Part shown: positions 54,350 through 62,547 of the stretch, piece by piece
Layout of the letters: every line of letters begins with the position of its first letter
How positions within the stretch are numbered: the stretch's first letter is position 1
Assembly (NCBI GenBank): GCA_030123605.1
Contig: CP126123.1
Span: 2,336,001 to 2,400,000, forward strand
Length of the DNA: 64,000 bases
Direction of reading: 5' to 3'
Source of the DNA: Nitrospira sp.
GTDB lineage: Bacteria; Nitrospirota; Nitrospiria; Nitrospirales; Nitrospiraceae
The notes under the pieces: generated by a model
Database searches by the model: none
What the model saw: the letters and a program-made list of their open reading frames with translations, nothing else
What the model was told of the DNA's origin: nothing
Made by a program: the position numbers and the translations under genes

Positions 54350-54997
54350 ATGACCACGTCGTCCACAACGACCCGTTCGGCGAGCCACGACCGTCAGGCC
54401 GGTCTGATCTCGGCTGCCGCATCGCTCTTCGCCGCCAAAGGATTCAAGGGAACCACCACCAAGGAAATCGCCCGCGCCGCCGGCGTGAGCGAAGCGCTGG
54501 TGTTCAAATATTTCCCGACCAAGCGGGCGCTGTACACCGCCATTCTCGCCGAAAAGGCTCCGCTCAGCGAACTCCTCGGCGCCGTCGAAGACGTCGCCCG
54601 CAAACGAGACGATCACCGGGTCTTTACCCTCATCGCCGGCTACCGCATCCGCCCCGGCGCCGACCCCACGATGCTACGGCTGCTGCTCTTCAGTGCGTTG
54701 GAAGGGCATGAACTGGCGGACATGTTTTTCGGCAAGCAACACCGCGTGTTTTATGACTATCTGGCCGGCTACATCCGGACCAGGATCCGGGAAGGTGCCT
54801 TCCGCACGGTCGATCCGCTGTTGGCTGCGCGGGCTTTCATCGGCATGGTGGTACACCACCGCCTGTTGCACGAAATTTTCGAGGTGCCGCTGCATTGCTC
54901 GCATGATGAAATCGTCGCCACCTACGTAGAACTCTTCCTGAATGGGCTGAAACGTGCATCCACAAGAAAGAAGCGGGGACCGTCGCGTGGCCGGTAA
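54350..54997 (+). CDS. TetR family transcriptional regulator
   Basis: 215 aa. The N-terminal helix-turn-helix is clear: GLISAAASLFAAKGFKGTTT, then KEIARAAGVSEALVFKYFPT and KRALYTAIL. The C-terminal ligand domain is not diagnostic. It overlaps the membrane-fusion gene of an RND pump, so it most likely represses that operon and itself through the palindrome just upstream. The inducing ligand is unknown. Confidence 0.92.
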   Translation: MTTSSTTTRSASHDRQAGLISAAASLFAAKGFKGTTTKEIARAAGVSEALVFKYFPTKRALYTAILAEKAPLSELLGAVEDVARKRDDHRVFTLIAGYRIRPGADPTMLRLLLFSALEGHELADMFFGKQHRVFYDYLAGYIRTRIREGAFRTVDPLLAARAFIGMVVHHRLLHEIFEVPLHCSHDEIVATYVELFLNGLKRASTRKKRGPSRGR

Positions 54998-56186
54998 TCC
55001 TATCCTGCGGCATCCGATCGTCACCCTGGGCATCATTCTCTTCTTCGCCGTAACGGCTTTGGTCGTATTTCGCCTCAGCAGCGGAGCCAAGACGGACCCT
55101 CGGAAAAACCGCGTTCTCACGGTCGGCACGATGAGCCCCGTCAAGCGCGACCTGGACGTGCGGCTGACCTATACGGCCGATCTCACCCCCAATCAATTGG
55201 TGAATGTGTTCTCGCGCGTGGACGGTTATATCGCCAAGATCGACGTGGACAAGGGCGACTTCGTGAAGGCCGGCCAACTGCTCGTCGAAATCGACCACAC
55301 TGACTACATCCATGCCGTCAACCAGGCGAAGGCCAATCTGCAGTCCGCAAAGGCGAAGGTCGTACAACAGGAAGCAGCCGTGCGCAACGCCGTCCTCACG
55401 CTCAACCGCATGCAGACCTTGATCAAAGATCAGTTCGTGTCGCAACAGGACCTCGATACGGCTCTGGTGAACCGCGATGCGGCGGCGGCCCTGCAGGACT
55501 CCCTGCGTGCCCAGGTGCAGCAGATGGCGGTGGCCTTGGCCCAGGCCGAAACCAATCTGGCCTACTCCTACATCCGCGCTCCGTTCGCCGGCTATATCGC
55601 CGAGCGCAACCTCGATCCCGGCGCCTACGTGAGCGGCACCACCGCCAGCACCTCCACCATGTCGCGCGGTATCTTGAGCCTGCATGACGTGGACACCGTC
55701 CGCACCCTGATCGAAGTCGTGGAGAAGGACGTGCCGCTGGTGAAGGTCGGCCAACGGGCTGAGGTGCGAGCCGAAGCCTACCCGAATGAGACATTCGAAG
55801 GGACGGTCACCAGGATCGTACAGGCATTGAACCGCGCCACCCGCACCATGACCGTGGAAGTCGACCTCCCCAACAAAGACCACCGTCTCAAGGGCGGCAT
55901 GTTTGCCCGCGTCGAGGTCCTGGTCGGCACCCATCCCCAGGCGATTCAGATCCCGCTGGATGCCGTGAGCCGTCTGGAAGAATTTCAGTACGTCTACGTG
56001 GTCAAGGACGGAAAGGCTCACCAGGTACCGGTCGAACTGGGGATCCGCGTGGAGAACCGCATTGAGGTCCTGAAAGGATTGAACGGCGACGAACAACTGA
56101 TCGTCTCCGGAAAAGACCTGGTGAGCGAAGGCGCGCCGGTGCAGGTCCAACCCCTCGAATCCTCGCGCCCGACGCCTGATGCCTGA
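54987..56186 (+). CDS. RND efflux membrane-fusion (periplasmic adaptor) protein
   Basis: About 399 aa. One N-terminal transmembrane helix (HPIVTLGIILFFAVTALVVF), then a lipoyl half (FSRVDGYIAKIDVDKGDFVK), an alpha-helical hairpin with coiled coil (about residues 110-190), the second lipoyl half (AYSYIRAPFAGYIAERNLDP) and beta-barrel plus membrane-proximal domains. It bridges the inner-membrane pump and an outer-membrane channel. I chose the GTG at 54987 (GGGGA upstream); a GTG at 54954 would add 11 residues. Both overlap tetR. Confidence 0.9.
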   Translation: MAGNPILRHPIVTLGIILFFAVTALVVFRLSSGAKTDPRKNRVLTVGTMSPVKRDLDVRLTYTADLTPNQLVNVFSRVDGYIAKIDVDKGDFVKAGQLLVEIDHTDYIHAVNQAKANLQSAKAKVVQQEAAVRNAVLTLNRMQTLIKDQFVSQQDLDTALVNRDAAAALQDSLRAQVQQMAVALAQAETNLAYSYIRAPFAGYIAERNLDPGAYVSGTTASTSTMSRGILSLHDVDTVRTLIEVVEKDVPLVKVGQRAEVRAEAYPNETFEGTVTRIVQALNRATRTMTVEVDLPNKDHRLKGGMFARVEVLVGTHPQAIQIPLDAVSRLEEFQYVYVVKDGKAHQVPVELGIRVENRIEVLKGLNGDEQLIVSGKDLVSEGAPVQVQPLESSRPTPDA

Positions 56187-56209
56187 CGCCTGACACCTTC
56201 ATCAATATT

Positions 56210-59200
56210 ATGTGGCTGACGCTCCTCGCACTTCGTAACCGCATCGGCATTCTGATGTTGTCCTTGGCCATGGTGATCCTGGGGGCCACGTCGCTCGATC
56301 GCCTCCCGGTCGACCTCTTCCCCAATATCCAGGTCCCGGTCGCCTTCGTCGGCGTCATTTACAAGGGCGCGCCTCCGCTCGACATCGAACAGAGCGTCGT
56401 CTACCCGATCGAGAAGGCCGTCAGTTCCGCCTCCAACGTCGAACATGTGGAGTCCTTCGCCAAACAAGGAATCGGGGCGGTCCAGGTCTGGTTCAATTGG
56501 GGCGCGGACATCAACGTAGGGCAGATGGAAGTGATGCAACGCATCACCCAGATCCTGAACAGCCTGCCGCCCGGCATCCTGCAGCCCTTCATCGTCAAGT
56601 TCGACGTCTCCAACATTCCGGTCGCCATCGTCACGGCGGCCGGCGGCGACCTCGACGAGCGGGCGCTCTATGACCTGGCCTACAACACGATCGCGCCGCA
56701 GATCGAACAGATCGCGAACGTCGCTGCCGCCACGGTCGAAGGCGGCAAAGTCCGCCAAATCAACATCAACCTGGACCCGGCCCTGCTCCAGGCACGCGGC
56801 CTCTCCATCCTCGACGTGGTCAAGGCGGTGAAGGCCTCCAACTTGATTCTGCCCTCCGGCGACCTCAAGGCCGGGAACCTCGATTACAACGTGTTCACGA
56901 ACACCCAATTCAAGACGGTGGAGCCGATCGCCGATGTGGTGGTCAAGATCGATCCGCGCGGCAACCCGGTGCGCGTGCGCGACATCGGCACCCTGACGGA
57001 CTCCTCCGACATTCAAACCAACGTCGTCCGCACGGACGGCAAGCGCTCCGTCTACCTCCGGGTCAACAAACAACCGATCGCCAACACGGTGGAAGTGGTC
57101 GATGCTCTGCGGAAAGCGATCCCGAACATGATCGGTATCCCGCCGGGCGTGCAATTGGGTATTTCGTTCGACCAATCGGTCTACATTCGGCAGTCGATCA
57201 AGAACCTCATCGAACAGGCCCTCCACGGATCGCTGCTCGCGGCGGCCGTGATTCTGCTGTTCCTCCGGAATCTGACCAGCACCCTGATCATCTCGGTCGC
57301 CATCCCGCTCTCGATTCTGGTGACCTTCATCGTGCTCTATTTCACCAACCAAACCTTGAATGTCTTCACCATGGGAGGACTGGCGCTCGGCATCGGGCGG
57401 TTGGTAGACGACTCCATCGTCGAATTGGAGAACATTCAACGTCACTTGAACGTGGATCGAAACCGCTGGGATGCCATCGTGAACGCCGCCCGCGAGGTCG
57501 CCATGCCGATCTTCGCCTCCACCGTCACGACCGTCGTCGTCTTCCTGCCCATGTTTTTCATCGTCGGCATCGCGCGCCTCCTGCTCATTCCGCTGACCCT
57601 CACCATCGCGATCGCCCTCTTCACCTCGTTCTTCGTCTCCCGCACCGTGACGCCGGCGCTCTGCTATCGATTTCTGAAACCGGAGCAGGAGGCGCATCGC
57701 AACCTGCCGAGTTGGTTCGTGCGGATCATGCAGTGGAGCCAACGGCGCTATGAAGCCCTCGATGAAGGATATGAGCGCAGCCTTCGCTGGGTCCTGGTCC
57801 ACCGGCGGACATTGATCGTCTCCGTCATCCTGCTCTTCTTGAGTTCCCTTGCGCTGCTGCCTTTCATCGGGACCGAATTCCTGCCGGTCTCCGACGAAAG
57901 CCAGTTTCGCATCGTCCTGCGGGGGCCGGTCGGCCAGCGGGTGGAAAAGACCGTCGAGCAGGTCGCCGAGGTCGAACGGGTACTGCGGGAGAAGATTCCG
58001 CCGGATGAACTCGAAGCGATCTCCTCCAGCACCGGCGTCCTGGCACAGGGGCGCTCCTCGCTGTTCAACCCCAACACCGGGCCCCATACCTCGGTCATTT
58101 CCGTCTATCTGGCCTCTCCGGACAAGCGCCGCCGCAACCAGGTCGAGATCATGAATGCCGTGCGTCCGGCGGTCCTCAAGCTCTTCCCCGGTGTGGCGAT
58201 GTTTTTCGATCCCGGAGGCCTGGTGAAGCGCGTGACGAGTTTCGGCTCGCAGAAAGCCATCGATGTCGAGATCTACGGCTACGACTTCGAGAAGGCCCGC
58301 ACCGTCATCCACCAGGTACAGGACCTCATGCACAAGATTCCGGGCATGGCGGACGTCGAGGTCAGCCGAGAGGAGAACTACCCGGAGGTGAACGTGGTCG
58401 TGGACCGGGAGAAGGCGGCCCTGCTAGGCATCAGTGAAACCGACGTGGCCAATGCCGTGTTGTACTCCTTGAACGGCAACGGTCAGACCGACCCGATCAT
58501 CTTCACCGACCCTCAGAACGGGAACGAATACTACATCAGCGCCTGGCTCGCGGAGGACCACCGCAAGGACCTGACGGACATCGAGCATGTCCTGTTGACC
58601 ACGAAAAACGGGGAGCCGGTGCTCCTCAAGAACCTAGCCACGTTGAAGCTGAATGCCGGCCCCGTGAAGATCGAGCGCAAGTACTTCCAGCGGGTCGTCC
58701 ACGTCACCGCCAACCCCGTCGGCCGCGACCTCGGCTCGATCGCCAGGGACCTGGAAGCATCCTTCGCTCGCCTGCAATTGCCGCCGGGGTTCACCATCCG
58801 CCTCGCCGGACAAATCCAGCAGCAGCGGGAGACCTTCGAGGGTCTGCTGTTCGCGAGTGCGCTGGCGCTGATTCTCGTCTACATGGTCATGGCGGCACAG
58901 TTCAAATCGCTGATCGACCCCTTCATCATCATGTTCTCGGTACCGATGGGGATCCCCGGCGTGATCGTCATGCTCTTCCTGACCAATACGACTATCTCCA
59001 CATCCTCGATGATGGGCATCATCATGATGCTCGGCATCGTCGTCTCGAACGGCGTCCTGCTGGTGGACTACACGAATGTGCTGCGTCGACGGGGCTTGCC
59101 CCTCGTCGCCGCGGTCGTCACGGCCTCCCGCACCAGACTCCGCCCGATTCTCATGACCTCGCTGGCCACCGTCGTGGGACTGATCCCGATGGCTCTCGGC

Positions 59201-59386
59201 CTCGGTACAGGCAGTGAGACCAATGCGCCGTTGGCACGAGCGGTCGTGGGGGGGCTCACGGTCTCGACGGTCCTGACCCTGTTCCTGGTACCCACTGTTT
59301 ATGCGATGTTGGAAGAGCGGTTTCCCCGGAGCGCGGAGCAACTGGCCGGGGCGGAATCGAGCGTACCGGTGATTCAACAGGCCTGA
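56210..59386 (+). CDS. RND family efflux pump (AcrB/HAE1 type)
   Basis: 1,058-residue inner-membrane proton antiporter with twelve helices and two large periplasmic loops. Start LRNRIGILMLSLAMVILGAT; the porter region LPVDLFPNIQVP is typical. The proton-relay helix reads GGLALGIGRLVDDSIVELEN, with adjacent aspartates. The second-half segment GIPGVIVMLFLTNTTISTSS and the ending GGLTVSTVLTLFLVPTVYAM are also family hallmarks. It forms an operon with the TetR regulator and adaptor; no outer-membrane channel gene follows, so a shared TolC-like partner is expected. Confidence 0.95.
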   Translation: MWLTLLALRNRIGILMLSLAMVILGATSLDRLPVDLFPNIQVPVAFVGVIYKGAPPLDIEQSVVYPIEKAVSSASNVEHVESFAKQGIGAVQVWFNWGADINVGQMEVMQRITQILNSLPPGILQPFIVKFDVSNIPVAIVTAAGGDLDERALYDLAYNTIAPQIEQIANVAAATVEGGKVRQININLDPALLQARGLSILDVVKAVKASNLILPSGDLKAGNLDYNVFTNTQFKTVEPIADVVVKIDPRGNPVRVRDIGTLTDSSDIQTNVVRTDGKRSVYLRVNKQPIANTVEVVDALRKAIPNMIGIPPGVQLGISFDQSVYIRQSIKNLIEQALHGSLLAAAVILLFLRNLTSTLIISVAIPLSILVTFIVLYFTNQTLNVFTMGGLALGIGRLVDDSIVELENIQRHLNVDRNRWDAIVNAAREVAMPIFASTVTTVVVFLPMFFIVGIARLLLIPLTLTIAIALFTSFFVSRTVTPALCYRFLKPEQEAHRNLPSWFVRIMQWSQRRYEALDEGYERSLRWVLVHRRTLIVSVILLFLSSLALLPFIGTEFLPVSDESQFRIVLRGPVGQRVEKTVEQVAEVERVLREKIPPDELEAISSSTGVLAQGRSSLFNPNTGPHTSVISVYLASPDKRRRNQVEIMNAVRPAVLKLFPGVAMFFDPGGLVKRVTSFGSQKAIDVEIYGYDFEKARTVIHQVQDLMHKIPGMADVEVSREENYPEVNVVVDREKAALLGISETDVANAVLYSLNGNGQTDPIIFTDPQNGNEYYISAWLAEDHRKDLTDIEHVLLTTKNGEPVLLKNLATLKLNAGPVKIERKYFQRVVHVTANPVGRDLGSIARDLEASFARLQLPPGFTIRLAGQIQQQRETFEGLLFASALALILVYMVMAAQFKSLIDPFIIMFSVPMGIPGVIVMLFLTNTTISTSSMMGIIMMLGIVVSNGVLLVDYTNVLRRRGLPLVAAVVTASRTRLRPILMTSLATVVGLIPMALGLGTGSETNAPLARAVVGGLTVSTVLTLFLVPTVYAMLEERFPRSAEQLAGAESSVPVIQQA

Positions 59387-59469
59387 GGCCTCACTCGGAT
59401 GAACCCTCCGCTTTGGAAATAACGAGGATAGGCGGGAATGCCCGAAGGAGAAAAGGATGCGATCGCTCC

Positions 59470-59814
59470 TTACGGGCGTAGGCTCGGAAAGAGCGAGGCC
59501 AGCTGGAGCGCCAACCCCACATCTCCGCTGATGCGTAAACGCCCGGACATGGCTACGGCCGCCCCGCTCACCTGGCCGTTCAGGACCCGGAGGCAATCTT
59601 CTCCCGACATCGTCAGCGTTACGTGCGGATCCGGGTGGGTGCCTTCCGAAACATGACAGACACCGTCCCGGATCTGCAGTTGATACTGTCCCCCGTCGGC
59701 ACCGTCCAAATCGAACTGGTACACCGCCTCCAGCCCTTCGGCCACCTCCGGATCCAGCTTGTCGGCGAGTGTGGAGAAAAACGCCCGCACTGTTTTGGGT
59801 TGAGTCTGGCTCAT
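59470..59814 (-). CDS. SCP2 sterol-binding domain protein
   Basis: 114-residue single-domain protein of the SCP2 fold, which binds lipids in a hydrophobic tunnel. Family pattern: AVYQFDLDGADGGQYQLQIR, then DPHVTLTMSGEDCLRVLNGQ and AVAMSGRLRISGDVGLALQL. I chose ATG 59814 with AAGG upstream; the longer frame to 60009 runs through a repeat-like region and has no extra domain. Convergent with the RND pump gene. Ligand unknown. Confidence 0.85.
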   Translation of the reverse strand: MSQTQPKTVRAFFSTLADKLDPEVAEGLEAVYQFDLDGADGGQYQLQIRDGVCHVSEGTHPDPHVTLTMSGEDCLRVLNGQVSGAAVAMSGRLRISGDVGLALQLASLFPSLRP

Positions 59815-60145
59815 CGCAGGCCTTATACGGCAAGACAACAAGTCCTGCACAGAGACAGGGATCTCACCACCTTGCGCTCGCAGGATATTGAAAAAGTCCG
59901 CCAGCAGCGTTCTCGCAAGACACTGGGCGCTCACCAACTCGCGCCCGTGCGCAATCATGAGACGACTTATTCGTCGTCTCGCGCACCTCAGAGGCTCCAC
60001 GTACGGCACAGAGTACGCATCGCCTCTTCACTCGCTGCGGCCTGGCAGGACGGTCTTTTGACCATCCTGCATGGGGTCTGAGATCGTCCGTGCCCCCTCG
60101 TGATGCCAGCGTTCACGGGTACTCCAAAGATTTTTCAACAACCTA
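59815..60145. repeat. Hairpin-rich intergenic region; no gene
   Basis: Two strong inverted repeats are visible: GAGACGAC-loop-GTCGTCTC (59959-59980, perfect 8-bp stem) and GCAGGACGGTC-TTTT-GACCATCCTGC (60045-60070, one mismatch). Between them lies GTAC...GTAC-type symmetry near 60001-60016. This layout looks like an intergenic repetitive element of the genome, distinct from the 30-36 kb palindromes. One or both hairpins could also terminate transcription of the AdoMet-decarboxylase-like gene. Confidence 0.55.
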
Positions 60146-60589
60146 CTAGTACCGCAACATCGCCCGATGACTCGATCGACGAGCGCCGAAAAAGGCTTTG
60201 GAGAATTCTTCGACGATGGCCGGATCGTAGCCCTTGCAACTGAAAATGTCGAGATAGGCGCTGTTCGTATCGTTGGCGAAGTGACCGCTGATCAGCGAGG
60301 TCTCGATCAACTGCACCATGCTGTAGCCGGCTACGCGGCCTTCTCCGAAATGAACGACCTGGCAGGCGCCATAGCGATTCATTTGAATCAGCTCGCAGAG
60401 CTGCACCACGTAGGCTTCAATCTGTTTGGCATCGCGGATACGGTCTGGGATGCAATCGTGGAGGTCGACGGAAGTACACATTCCCCAGGCTTTGCCGGGC
60501 CCGACGGAGTCGGGCTGAATCGGTGAGTCAGCAAGCCTGGCTGAAGATGATGAGATGTCGTCGGACGTGGCGCCTTCGGCGTTGTGCAT
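60146..60589 (-). CDS. S-adenosylmethionine decarboxylase-like proenzyme, atypical
   Basis: 147 aa. The C-terminal 110 residues follow the short prokaryotic AdoMet decarboxylase fold (MCTSVDLHDC, VVHFGEGRVAGYSMVQLIET, AYLDIFSCKGYDP). The normal E-S-H-I-S processing motif reads E96-T-S98-L-I-S-G-H103. S98, H103 and C118 keep the spacing of Thermotoga Ser63, His68 and Cys83, so self-cleavage to a pyruvoyl enzyme may still occur, but after Thr instead of Glu. Substrate may be AdoMet or, as in some diverged relatives, arginine or ornithine. I chose ATG 60589; the frame is open further upstream but is preceded by a promoter. Confidence 0.75.
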   Translation of the reverse strand: MHNAEGATSDDISSSSARLADSPIQPDSVGPGKAWGMCTSVDLHDCIPDRIRDAKQIEAYVVQLCELIQMNRYGACQVVHFGEGRVAGYSMVQLIETSLISGHFANDTNSAYLDIFSCKGYDPAIVEEFSKAFFGARRSSHRAMLRY

Positions 60590-60643
60590 AAACGATACGA
60601 CCTTTCTGTTGAGGATGGGTGGAGTGGAGGCACATATGGTTGC

Positions 60644-60672
60644 AATATACTCAACGTTTGAAACACTGTAAA
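60644..60672 (-). promoter_or_regulatory. Promoter of the AdoMet-decarboxylase-like gene
   Basis: Minus strand: -35 TTTACA (60672-60667), 17-base spacer, -10 TATATT (60649-60644). The predicted start of transcription is near 60637, leaving about 48 bases of leader before the ATG at 60589, with AAAGG 11 bases before that ATG. The promoter position rules out the longer open frame to 60865. Confidence 0.7.
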
Positions 60673-60734
60673 TGTTTATCTCCGAAATTCCTCCGCCGCG
60701 AGCACATTGACAAACTCGCGACCCCTTAGCGAGA

Positions 60735-60929
60735 ATGCCGACCATGGCCGACCGATCCGCGCCGCACACCGTCCCCTCGCCTCTCCTCGCCGACTTGCCC
60801 GATCGCCTCTGCACCTGGTGCAAGGTAACGATGACCAAACGGCTGGTCGCGGGCGGTCGGTTCATCCATTACACTTGCCCCAAATGCGTGTTCCAACACA
60901 CGACCACACGAGTCCCCAAGACTGAGTAG
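60735..60929 (+). CDS. Small zinc-ribbon protein
   Basis: 64 aa. Two cysteine pairs, CTWC (residues 26-29) and CPKC (48-51), are separated by an 18-residue basic stretch (KVTMTKRLVAGGRFIHYT), the layout of a zinc ribbon. It may bind nucleic acid or protein; no family is recognised. ATG 60735 or 60744 could start it; neither has a good ribosome site. Divergent from the AdoMet-decarboxylase-like gene. Confidence 0.6.
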   Translation: MPTMADRSAPHTVPSPLLADLPDRLCTWCKVTMTKRLVAGGRFIHYTCPKCVFQHTTTRVPKTE

Positions 60930-60968
60930 CCTCTTTTCTTCGAAAGGCAGAGACCGCCTCTGCCGATC

Positions 60969-61008
60969 AAAGAGGTCGCAAACAAGGCCGCAGTGAGCGC
61001 CCTCTTTT
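60969..61008. terminator. Bidirectional terminator hairpin
   Basis: AAAGAGG-T-CGC (60969-60979) pairs with GCG-C-CCTCTTT (60997-61007), one mismatch in an 11-bp stem, and T/A tracts lie at both ends. It sits between two convergent genes. A smaller perfect hairpin GGCAGAG/CTCTGCC (60946-60964) lies just to the left. Confidence 0.65.
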
Positions 61009-61018
61009 CAGCGACCCG

Positions 61019-61729
61019 TCAATCGTCGTAATATTTTTCCCGATAAATCGGACATAGCCCCTTCGCGTTGAGCCCGGCCGTCACATCCTTGATCATGCCG
61101 CTCCCGCCGCAAAGATAGACTGCGAGGTTCGCTACGGAGGACACCCGCTGCTCGATCAAAGTCGTCACGCGTCCCACGGTCCCTCCCCATCCCGAGTCGG
61201 GCTTGGAAAGGGTCGTCACGTATGAAAACTTGGGATGGGCCTGGGCCAGCGCTTGCAGCTCATCCTGCAGATAGAGATCCCGCTGACTGCGAAGGCCCCA
61301 GAACAGGGTGACCGCCTGCGAAGAGGCGCGCTCCAGATGAGCCAGAACCATGCTTCGAATCGGAGCGAGACCGGTTCCCGTCGCGACGAACAAGAGGTCT
61401 CTGGTCGGATCATCCCGCAGGTAAAAGGCGCCGGCCGGTCCTTTGAATTCCGTTCGCGATCCTTCCCGCAAGCTGAAGAGGTAATTCGATCCTGGTCCGT
61501 CCTTGACCAGATTGAGGATCAGGAGGAGCCGGTCCCGTTGACCGGGCGGCGAGGCGATCGAATAGGGCCTCGTCACGAGGCGGGGCTGTCCCTCCTTCGG
61601 CACCTCGAATGAGATGAATTGCCCGGCCTTGAATGTGATGGGCCCAGGCTCCAACAGCCGCAGCTCGATCGCCCGTACATCATACGTCAGGTCCCGGATG
61701 CGACTCACCTCAGCGATGAACTGTTGCAC
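61019..61729 (-). CDS. Ferredoxin-NADP reductase-like flavin oxidoreductase
   Basis: 236 aa with the two FNR domains. FAD binding: RLVTRPYSIASPPGQRD. NAD(P) binding: LLFVATGTGLAPIRSMVLAH, then VYLCGGSGMIKDV and an aromatic end (YREKYYDD). It moves electrons between NAD(P)H and a protein or small acceptor; no iron-sulfur domain is fused. The GTG at 61729 is chosen because GGAGG stands four bases upstream. Partner unknown. Confidence 0.88.
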   Translation of the reverse strand: MQQFIAEVSRIRDLTYDVRAIELRLLEPGPITFKAGQFISFEVPKEGQPRLVTRPYSIASPPGQRDRLLLILNLVKDGPGSNYLFSLREGSRTEFKGPAGAFYLRDDPTRDLLFVATGTGLAPIRSMVLAHLERASSQAVTLFWGLRSQRDLYLQDELQALAQAHPKFSYVTTLSKPDSGWGGTVGRVTTLIEQRVSSVANLAVYLCGGSGMIKDVTAGLNAKGLCPIYREKYYDD

Positions 61730-61833
61730 AGCGCCTCCGTGGCAGGATATTGAACAGGGCCGTCGGCTCTTCGCCCGACATCCGTGAAGCATGACGTGTC
61801 TCTCGCCCCCATCGACTCGATTGTCCGGGTGAG

Positions 61834-62547
61834 TCAGCCTTGCGAGGAGGGCAAGAGCAGGTGCGTCTCATAACTCATGATACCAAGAAATGCCGCCAAC
61901 CCAAGATAGTACAGGCCGTAACTGAGCCTGGTCGCGAGCGGCACATCGTAGTAGCGCTCCGGCAGGCCGTGAGGGCTGCCCCGGAACGTGGACATCACAT
62001 GGGGGATGGCAAGGATGGCGATCAGCAACAGCATGGGGCTGTGGTTCATGACGAATAATCCGATGAGGATCGGCACGCCCAGCCACCAGACCTTCGGCGA
62101 AATGATAGCTGTGATCCTGCCGCCGTCCAAAGGGGAGAGCGGGATGAGGTTGAACAGGTTGATCATGAACCCGGCATAAGCCAGGGCCAGCAACAATTGG
62201 CTGTGGGTATATTCCGCCCCATAATAACAGGCCATCGCCGCCACGGTTCCGGCCACCGGCCCGGCAATGCCGACATAGGCTTCGGTTTCGACGTCCATCG
62301 GTTGCTCTTTGAGCTGAATCCAGGCACCCACGAAAGGAATGAATGTCGGCGCGCCCACGTCCAGGTTGCGCTGTTTGGCGGCGGCGTAATGGCCCAGTTC
62401 ATGAAACAAAATCAACAACACGAACCCCACCGCGTACCACCAGCCGAACACGAAGCTATAGATCACCATCGACAGCAGCATCGTGCCGCCGGTGAGCGCG
62501 ACCTTGCCCAGCTTGATGCCCGAAAGCAGCAGCAACAGGATCTTCAC
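61834..62547 (-). CDS. Site-2 protease-type (M50) intramembrane metallopeptidase
   Basis: 237 aa with about six transmembrane helices. Zinc motif H49-E-L-G-H53 in ILFHELGHYAAAK; the third ligand is in NLIPLSPLDGGRITAII. Family members cleave transmembrane segments of regulators. Its ATG overlaps the stop of the DUF2167 gene (ATGA), so the two are made together and may act together. Substrate unknown. Confidence 0.9.
   Translation of the reverse strand: MKILLLLLSGIKLGKVALTGGTMLLSMVIYSFVFGWWYAVGFVLLILFHELGHYAAAKQRNLDVGAPTFIPFVGAWIQLKEQPMDVETEAYVGIAGPVAGTVAAMACYYGAEYTHSQLLLALAYAGFMINLFNLIPLSPLDGGRITAIISPKVWWLGVPILIGLFVMNHSPMLLLIAILAIPHVMSTFRGSPHGLPERYYDVPLATRLSYGLYYLGLAAFLGIMSYETHLLLPSSQG

Noticed and set aside
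56018-58333. A 771-codon open frame on the minus strand inside the RND pump gene
   Set aside because: It is antisense to a full-length, clearly conserved pump and has the His/Asp/Arg-rich composition of a GC-rich shadow frame. The same holds for long antisense frames at 1585-2877 and 7131-8756.
60590-60865. A long N-terminal domain on the AdoMet-decarboxylase-like protein
   Set aside because: A good promoter lies inside the extended frame at 60644-60672, and the extra residues show no fold. The ATG at 60589 is preferred.
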